Source of the DNA: [Pantoea] beijingensis
GTDB lineage: Bacteria; Pseudomonadota; Gammaproteobacteria; Enterobacterales; Enterobacteriaceae
NCBI RefSeq assembly: GCF_022647505.1
Contig: NZ_CP071409.1
Location: forward strand, 2,852,001-2,916,000
Length of the DNA stretch: 64,000 nucleotides
Reading direction: 5' to 3'
Numbering within the stretch: position 1 is the stretch's first letter; the number at the start of each line of letters is the position of its first letter. The translations under genes and the position numbers were made by a program. The notes below the pieces were generated by a model that was given only the letters and a program-made list of their open reading frames with translations, made no database searches and was not told the origin of the DNA. Shown here in pieces: positions 58,818-64,000 of the stretch.

Positions 58818-60104
58818 TTACTGGTTATAAGCATTTTCGCCGTGGCTATTAACGTCCAGACCTTCGCGCTCCTGATCTTCCGGCACACGCAGTCCAACAA
58901 GCATGTCGGCAAGCTTGAAGCCGATAAAGGCAACAATACCGGTCCAGACAATAGTAACGCCCACGCTAAACAGCTGAACCCAAACCTGATGCCCCATAGT
59001 CACACCTTCGGCATAACCCACCCCACCTAATGAAGAAGAGGTAAATACGCCGGTGAGGATGCAGCCAACGATACCGCAAACACCATGAACGCCGAAAACA
59101 TCGCATGGGTCGTCCACACGCAGCCATTTTTTCAGAATCGTTACGCCCCACAGACCAACCAGGCCACCTACAATACCAATAATCAGCGCGCCACCCACAC
59201 CGACAGTACCGCACGCTGGCGTAATGGCGACCAGACCAGCAATCACACCAGAGCTGGCACCCAACAGTGAAGGCTTGCCACGGAAGATCCACTCACCAAA
59301 AGTCCAGGCCAGTACCGCACCCGCCGTTGCCATCACGGTATTCAGAAATGCCAGAGCCGCTATTTCGTTAGCTGCACTGGCCGAACCTGCATTGAAGCCA
59401 AACCAACCTACATACAGAATTGCCGTACCGGTAAACACCATTGGCAGGTTGTGTGGTTTGAACGCTTCTTTACCAAAGCCAGCGCGTTTACCTACCAGAT
59501 AAGCACCAACCAAGCCCGCTACCGCGGCGTTAATATGCACCACTGTGCCGCCAGCAAAGTCCAGAGCACCATCCTGGGCCAGGAAACCGCCCGCCCAAAC
59601 CATATGTGCGATAGGCAAATAGGCCAGCGTTAGCCAGACGATCACAAAAATCAGCACCGCTGAGAAGCGAATACGTTCTGCAATCGAACCAACAATCAAC
59701 CCAACGGTGATACAGGCGAAGGAGCACTGAAATGCCACATGAATATACTGATAGAAGGTTCCCGTTAATGCAGTCAGTTCGATACCTTTTAGCATCGCCA
59801 TGCTAAAGCCACCGAAGAAGGCATTACCTTCACTGAAGGCAAGTGAGTAACCATAAATCATCCACAGTACGCAGACCAGCGAGAAAGTCACGGCGACCTG
59901 AGTCAGCATTGACAACACGTTTTTACCGCGGATCAAGCCGCCATAAAAAAGAGCAATGCCAGGGATACTCATGAAAAGCACCAGTGCGGTGCAAATCATC
60001 ATAAAAGCGTTATCTGCTTTATCAGCAACCGCCGGGGCAGCCATCGCGAGCGAGGGTAGCAGCGCCAGGCCTGCCAGCCCCAACTTAGTCAGTACTTTGT
60101 TCAT
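58818..60104 (-). CDS. amtB: Ammonium transporter AmtB
   Basis: AmtB (428 residues from ATG 60104, equal to E. coli) forms a trimeric NH3/NH4+ channel. A signal peptide (LAGLALLPSLAMA) is cleaved and eleven helices follow. The Phe gate lies in HVAFQCSFACITV (Cys replaces the Gly found in E. coli), the first pore His in DFAGGTVVHINAAVAG and the second in FGVHGVCGIVGC. It is 33 bp after glnK and is blocked by GlnK under nitrogen excess. Confidence 0.97.
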   Translation of the reverse strand: MNKVLTKLGLAGLALLPSLAMAAPAVADKADNAFMMICTALVLFMSIPGIALFYGGLIRGKNVLSMLTQVAVTFSLVCVLWMIYGYSLAFSEGNAFFGGFSMAMLKGIELTALTGTFYQYIHVAFQCSFACITVGLIVGSIAERIRFSAVLIFVIVWLTLAYLPIAHMVWAGGFLAQDGALDFAGGTVVHINAAVAGLVGAYLVGKRAGFGKEAFKPHNLPMVFTGTAILYVGWFGFNAGSASAANEIAALAFLNTVMATAGAVLAWTFGEWIFRGKPSLLGASSGVIAGLVAITPACGTVGVGGALIIGIVGGLVGLWGVTILKKWLRVDDPCDVFGVHGVCGIVGCILTGVFTSSSLGGVGYAEGVTMGHQVWVQLFSVGVTIVWTGIVAFIGFKLADMLVGLRVPEDQEREGLDVNSHGENAYNQ

Positions 60105-60137
60105 TTTATTCCATCCCATCACAATTCTAAGCCCGAA

Positions 60138-60476
60138 TTACAGTGCTGCTTCATCGGTTTCGCCAGTACGAATACGAATAACGCGTTGCAGTTCCGCAAC
60201 GAAAATCTTACCGTCGCCAATTTTGCCGGTGTAGGCAGCTTTACTGATCACGTCAACCACTTCATCCAGTTGGTCATCAGCAATCGCAATATCAATTTTT
60301 ACTTTTGGCAGGAAATTCACGCTGTACTCTGCACCACGGTAAAGCTCTGCGTGACCTTTTTGGCGACCAAAACCCTTCACCTCAGTGACGGTCAGGCCCT
60401 GAATGCCGATTGAAGAAAGTGCTTCACGCACGTCTTCCAGTTTGAACGGTTTGATTACCACGGTAACCAGCTTCAT
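60138..60476 (-). CDS. glnK: PII-type nitrogen regulator GlnK
   Basis: GlnK (112 residues) senses 2-oxoglutarate/ATP/ADP and is uridylylated at Y51 in the T-loop (LYRGAEYSVNF). It plugs AmtB when nitrogen is plentiful. Sequence is almost identical to E. coli GlnK. It leads the glnK-amtB operon behind a sigma-54 promoter. Confidence 0.98.
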   Translation of the reverse strand: MKLVTVVIKPFKLEDVREALSSIGIQGLTVTEVKGFGRQKGHAELYRGAEYSVNFLPKVKIDIAIADDQLDEVVDVISKAAYTGKIGDGKIFVAELQRVIRIRTGETDEAAL

Positions 60477-60531
60477 ACGATCCCCTCTGGCGATTAAAAT
60501 TATTAGTCACAGCCGATACGTTTTGTATAAA

Positions 60532-60546
60532 GCAAAGCTTGTGCCA
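60532..60546 (-). promoter_or_regulatory. Sigma-54 promoter of glnK-amtB
   Basis: Minus-strand TGGCACAAGCTTTGC fits the -24/-12 consensus TGGCAC-N5-TTGC exactly, about 55 bp before the glnK start. Confidence 0.92.
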
Positions 60547-60819
60547 TAAGTATCTGATGAGGGAAATTATGCTGGAGCATGAAGGCGTGGAAGAAAATAA
60601 CTGAAGCCGACTTAATACGTTTCAACGATGTATTTTTAAGCGTTTACGCATATCTCAGTCGATACGGCATCAATCTCCGAGATCGGTAATAGCGGCCACA
60701 GGGAAATAGTCACAGATGACTGTTCATTAATACTGAATTTTTAATGTGTTGACTGACTCATTTATGATGAAAAATTGATTATAGAAAAGGGGGATGATGA
60801 TAGATGCCGTGGAACCTGC

Positions 60820-60898
60820 CGCACCATGAAGGTGCGACATGCGTTAACAAAGTGCATCACGATGGTTCAGCCAGGATACGCTGCGCAAAAAAGGTGCA
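60820..60898. promoter_or_regulatory. Three NtrC-like enhancer sites between mdlB and glnK
   Basis: The NtrC consensus is TGCACC-N5-GGTGCA. Site 1 at 60820-60836 (CGCACC, GGTGCG), site 2 at 60853-60869 (TGCATC, GGTTCA) and site 3 at 60882-60898 (TGCGCA, GGTGCA) all keep 17-bp spacing of the dyad. Centres are 33 and 29 bp apart, near three helical turns. They lie about 300 bp upstream of the sigma-54 promoter. Confidence 0.65.
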
Positions 60899-60905
60899 TT
60901 CGCCT

Positions 60906-62675
60906 TCAGGCCTCTACTGCTAAGCCTGATGCCAGCTCTTCGCCCACCTGCTGCAGCTGATACATCTGCCAGTATCGTCCCTGTTCAGCTAACAATTCAC
61001 GGTGGGTTCCCCTTTCCACTGCCTGGCCACGATGCAGCACTAAAATTGTATCCGCCTCAGTAATAGTAGAAAGTCGGTGTGCGATAACCACCAACGTGGT
61101 GTGCTTACGCACGGCGATCAGCGCTTTTTGAATCGATTGCTCCGTGCCGGAATCAATATTGGCAGTCGCCTCATCGAGGATCAAAATCTGGGGAGATGCT
61201 ACCAGCACGCGTGCCATTGCCAGCAATTGCTTTTGCCCTACAGAAAGCTTATTGCCCTGTTCACCTAACCGGGTATAAATACCCTTTTCCAATTTTCGCG
61301 CCAGTTCAGCAAGCTGTACGGTTTCCAACGCTTGCCATACTTGCGCTTCCGAGATATCCCGCCCCAGCGTTACGTTAGCAAAAAAGGTATCCGCAAGGAT
61401 GACCGGGTCCTGCTGCACCATCGCCACCCCCTGACGTAAAGTCTGATGACTTAAGCTATGCAGCGGACGCCCATCCAATCGGATATTCCCTTGTTTGAGC
61501 GGATAATACCCCATCAGCAAATTCGCCAGCGTACTTTTACCACTCCCCGTATGTCCAACGAGTGCAATAAAATTGCGTGAAGGCACGTTAAGCGTGATGT
61601 CACTAATCACATAGCGATTGTCGCGATAGGCGAAACTCAGATTATCGATATCAATACGTCCGCTTTGTAACGGGCGATCGTCGTCGCCGTACAACTGGCG
61701 AGGGGCATCCATCAATTCAAATATACGCTCACCCGCAACCACCGCCTGCTGCAATATTGATTGTTGGGTAGTCAATTCGATCAGCGGTTCATTGAGACGA
61801 CCAAGATAGTTGATAAACGCATACAGTACGCCAACTTCAATACTGCCTATAGAAGAGAAGCCAAAAAGCAGCATCAGACCGCAAAGAATCAATGCAGAAA
61901 AAAGACTCAGTAGAGGTCTGAGTAAAAAACCATCCAACCGCAGCGTCTGCATCCGCGCCAGATAATGGGAGCGGCTGGCCTCTCCCATTCGCTCGCCAAA
62001 GCGTGCCTGCTGGCGAAACTGCTGGATAACGCCCATACCGTTGATCACTTCGTTGAAACCGTTATTGATATCGGCAAGATAGCTACGTACGCGGCGAACA
62101 ATGGGTGTACTAAAACGCTGATAAATCAGCATCACCAGCAGTACAGCAGGAAAGATCGTAATGGCGATAAACGCCATGCGCCAATCTAAACTAAACATCG
62201 CCACCAGCATTGCGCCTATGAGCGCAGCACTACGCAGTACGGTTGCGACTACGGTAACGTACAAATCGCGGACGACCTCGGTATCATTGGTTACGCGAGA
62301 AATAATCTGACCTACTGGCTGAGTATCAAAAGCGCTCAATGGCTGACGCAAAGCCGCATCCATCACATCACTACGTAAATTTTGGACTACACCAACCGCC
62401 GCCTGGTTAAATAACAATGCCTGAAAATAATGCAGTGTCGCGGCCAATATTTGTAGCAGGATATAACTCACGACCAGACCGACCACTATCCCGGGCGGCA
62501 TATGATGTTTTGCTACCATATTATCGATAAAATAGCTTACGAGTATTGGGCCAAGCACTTCAGCCACCGCAGCAACCCAGAGCAGGACAACGGCAATACC
62601 TAAAGATTTTCGCCATGGCTTACCATAGGCCAACAGGCGTTTAACCGTTGGCCACAGCTTGATCAGTTTAGCCAC
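60906..62675 (-). CDS. mdlB: Heterodimeric ABC exporter subunit MdlB
   Basis: The 589-residue protein starts at a GTG (62675) behind GGGAG; this aligns with E. coli MdlB (start then six residues to [12 protein letters not shown]), while longer ATG frames run antisense to homology. It has a six-helix ABC exporter domain (about 15-310) and an ATPase with Walker [10 protein letters not shown], signature LSVGQKQLL and Walker [13 protein letters not shown]. It overlaps the mdlA stop by 8 bp. Substrate is unproven. Confidence 0.94.
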   Translation of the reverse strand: MAKLIKLWPTVKRLLAYGKPWRKSLGIAVVLLWVAAVAEVLGPILVSYFIDNMVAKHHMPPGIVVGLVVSYILLQILAATLHYFQALLFNQAAVGVVQNLRSDVMDAALRQPLSAFDTQPVGQIISRVTNDTEVVRDLYVTVVATVLRSAALIGAMLVAMFSLDWRMAFIAITIFPAVLLVMLIYQRFSTPIVRRVRSYLADINNGFNEVINGMGVIQQFRQQARFGERMGEASRSHYLARMQTLRLDGFLLRPLLSLFSALILCGLMLLFGFSSIGSIEVGVLYAFINYLGRLNEPLIELTTQQSILQQAVVAGERIFELMDAPRQLYGDDDRPLQSGRIDIDNLSFAYRDNRYVISDITLNVPSRNFIALVGHTGSGKSTLANLLMGYYPLKQGNIRLDGRPLHSLSHQTLRQGVAMVQQDPVILADTFFANVTLGRDISEAQVWQALETVQLAELARKLEKGIYTRLGEQGNKLSVGQKQLLAMARVLVASPQILILDEATANIDSGTEQSIQKALIAVRKHTTLVVIAHRLSTITEADTILVLHRGQAVERGTHRELLAEQGRYWQMYQLQQVGEELASGLAVEA

Positions 62676-64000
62676 GTGGCGCTCCCGTTTCGCTTTCTTC
62701 TTCATCCAGCGCCGCCTCAAGCTGCTGATAGCGATACATATCACTGTACCAGCCATGCTCATCAGCCAACCGATCGTGCGCACCGCGCTGAGCAATAACC
62801 CCATTTTGCATGACCAGAATTTCATTGGCCTCGGTCAATGCAGACAACCGGTGTGCGCTGATAATCACCGTACGCCCTTCTCCCCAGCTCTTGAGGTTGT
62901 GTAAAATTTGGTATTCTGTCCGGCCATCAACCGCCGACAACGCATCGTCAAGAATCAAAATTTCCGCATCCAGCAATAACGCTCTGGCGATGGAAATTCG
63001 CTGTTTTTGTCCACCGGAGAGCATCACTCCACGCTCACCAACTTCAGTCTCATAGCCCTGGGGCAGACGCAGGATATCATCGTGAACGCTGGCCAAACGC
63101 GCAGCCTGCACAATCTCATCCTCAGTCGCGTTGGGCCGGCCTAGCGCAATATTATTTGCCACCGTATCGGAAAAAAGGAACGGCGTCTGATTGACTACCG
63201 CCAGTCGTCCCCGCCAGTTATCAATACGCACCTGCGTCAACGGTATCCCGTGGTAGCAGATCTCCCCTTGCGTCATATCGAAGTGGCGCTGCAGCAGACT
63301 CAGCAATGTACTTTTACCCGAGCCGGTTGGTCCGCACAGACCTAACATCTGCCCGGGCTTGAGTACAAAATTGACATGATGTAGCGAAGGTTGTTGGTTA
63401 CCCGGATAGCAAAATTCGCGGATCGCTACCTGCAGTTGACCGCGGCCCAGGGGTAAGTTTTTTTCACCATCCGCTACCGCGGGGGCCTCAGATAGCAGCG
63501 AACGGATTCGACTCCACGCAGCGCTGCCGCGCTCAACAATATTAAACATCCACGCCAACGCCAGCATTGGCCAAATCATCAGGCCAAGGTACATGACAAA
63601 ACTGGTCAGTTGCCCCAGCGTCATTTCCCCCTGCCACACCAGCCAACTGCCGCCACCGATAGCCAGCAGGTTTGACATGCCAATCGCAATATAAATAGTG
63701 GGATCAAAACGCGCATCAACACGGGCTACACGCATATTTTTTTGCCCGGTATCACGAGCGATAGCAGAGAATTGAGCAGACTGATGATTTTCCAGGCCAA
63801 AGGCCTTAATCATACGAATGCTGGTCAGGCTTTCCTGCGTTTGATCGTTCAGAGCAGAAAATGCCGCCTGCGCCAACTTGAAACGCTGATGCAGTTGATC
63901 CCCATAGCGTTTAATGATAATTGCCATGACCGGCATTGGCAGCAACGCCAACAACGTGAGCTGCCAGCTAATTTGTGTACTCATCACGACTAAAACAACC
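62668..64000 (-). CDS. mdlA: Heterodimeric ABC exporter subunit MdlA (5' end outside the window)
   Basis: The minus frame is open to the window edge; the N-terminal third (first membrane helices) is missing from view. Visible are the end of the exporter domain and an ATPase with Walker [10 protein letters not shown], signature [16 protein letters not shown] and Walker [13 protein letters not shown]. An Asp follows LLD where the catalytic Glu is usual, a common asymmetry in heterodimeric exporters. It pairs with MdlB downstream. Confidence 0.95.
   Translation of the reverse strand, partial: VVLVVMSTQISWQLTLLALLPMPVMAIIIKRYGDQLHQRFKLAQAAFSALNDQTQESLTSIRMIKAFGLENHQSAQFSAIARDTGQKNMRVARVDARFDPTIYIAIGMSNLLAIGGGSWLVWQGEMTLGQLTSFVMYLGLMIWPMLALAWMFNIVERGSAAWSRIRSLLSEAPAVADGEKNLPLGRGQLQVAIREFCYPGNQQPSLHHVNFVLKPGQMLGLCGPTGSGKSTLLSLLQRHFDMTQGEICYHGIPLTQVRIDNWRGRLAVVNQTPFLFSDTVANNIALGRPNATEDEIVQAARLASVHDDILRLPQGYETEVGERGVMLSGGQKQRISIARALLLDAEILILDDALSAVDGRTEYQILHNLKSWGEGRTVIISAHRLSALTEANEILVMQNGVIAQRGAHDRLADEHGWYSDMYRYQQLEAALDEEESETGAPRG

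Overview
The window is a chromosomal segment from a gamma-proteobacterium of the order Enterobacterales. The backbone gene order (argU, folD-ybcJ, cysS, ppiB-lpxH, purEK, ybbP-ybbA/tesA, ybbO, ybbN, qmcA-ybbJ, cueR, copA, ybaP, ybaK, ushA, fsr, ybaL, gsk, hemH, adk, htpG, recR-ybaB-dnaX, apt, ybaN, priC, ybaM, acrR/acrAB, tomB-hha, ffs, ybaZ, ybaY, tesB, amtB-glnK, mdlBA) is that of the Escherichia coli 11-13 minute region. The protein identity is clearly below that of Escherichia or Salmonella. A Pantoea/Mixta/Erwinia-like (Erwiniaceae) genome is my best guess; this is inference from content and is not proven.

Layout. 1-1419: a truncated AraC-type regulator diverges from an EamA exporter. 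1639-4670: tRNA-Arg(UCU) is followed by an accessory stretch holding an operon for a folate-independent methionine synthase (MesD) with its oxygen-requiring partner MesX (DUF1852), plus a small membrane ORF. 4990-17836: conserved housekeeping genes. 17833-24004: the copper regulon (cueR, copA) is split by an insertion of a DUF4282 protein, a class A acid phosphatase and a serine hydrolase. 24108-36161: ybaP, ybaK, a LysR/PACE efflux pair, ushA, fsr, ybaL, gsk, hemH, adk, then the decayed tail of a GMC oxidoreductase. 36222-48571: htpG, recR-ybaB-dnaX, apt, ybaN, priC, ybaM and the AcrAB multidrug pump with its repressor. 48663-51737: a zinc-starvation island. Two identical 20-bp Zur-like operators control zinc-free ribosomal protein paralogs (L31 type B, L36) and a convergent metal ABC importer operon headed by a 43-residue membrane microprotein. 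52122-58667: an unrecognised AT-rich gene, tomB-hha, 4.5S RNA, an alkyltransferase-like protein, ybaY, a LysR/MFS pair and tesB. 58818-64000: amtB-glnK under a sigma-54 promoter with three upstream NtrC-like sites, then the mdlB and mdlA ABC exporters (mdlA runs off the end).

How the genes work together. Several regulatory circuits can be read directly: PurR on purEK, CueR on copA, AcrR on acrAB, sigma-32 on htpG, sigma-54/NtrC on glnK-amtB and Zur on the zinc island. Two programmed -1 frameshift sites are preserved. One in copA (C CCA AAG followed by a -1 frame stop) would release a 74-residue copper chaperone. One in dnaX (A AAA AAG with an upstream SD-like element and downstream hairpin) would give the gamma clamp-loader subunit.

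The most unusual content is the mesX-mesD operon beside argU and the zinc island with its translationally coupled microprotein. No CRISPR array, integrase, transposase or rRNA was seen.
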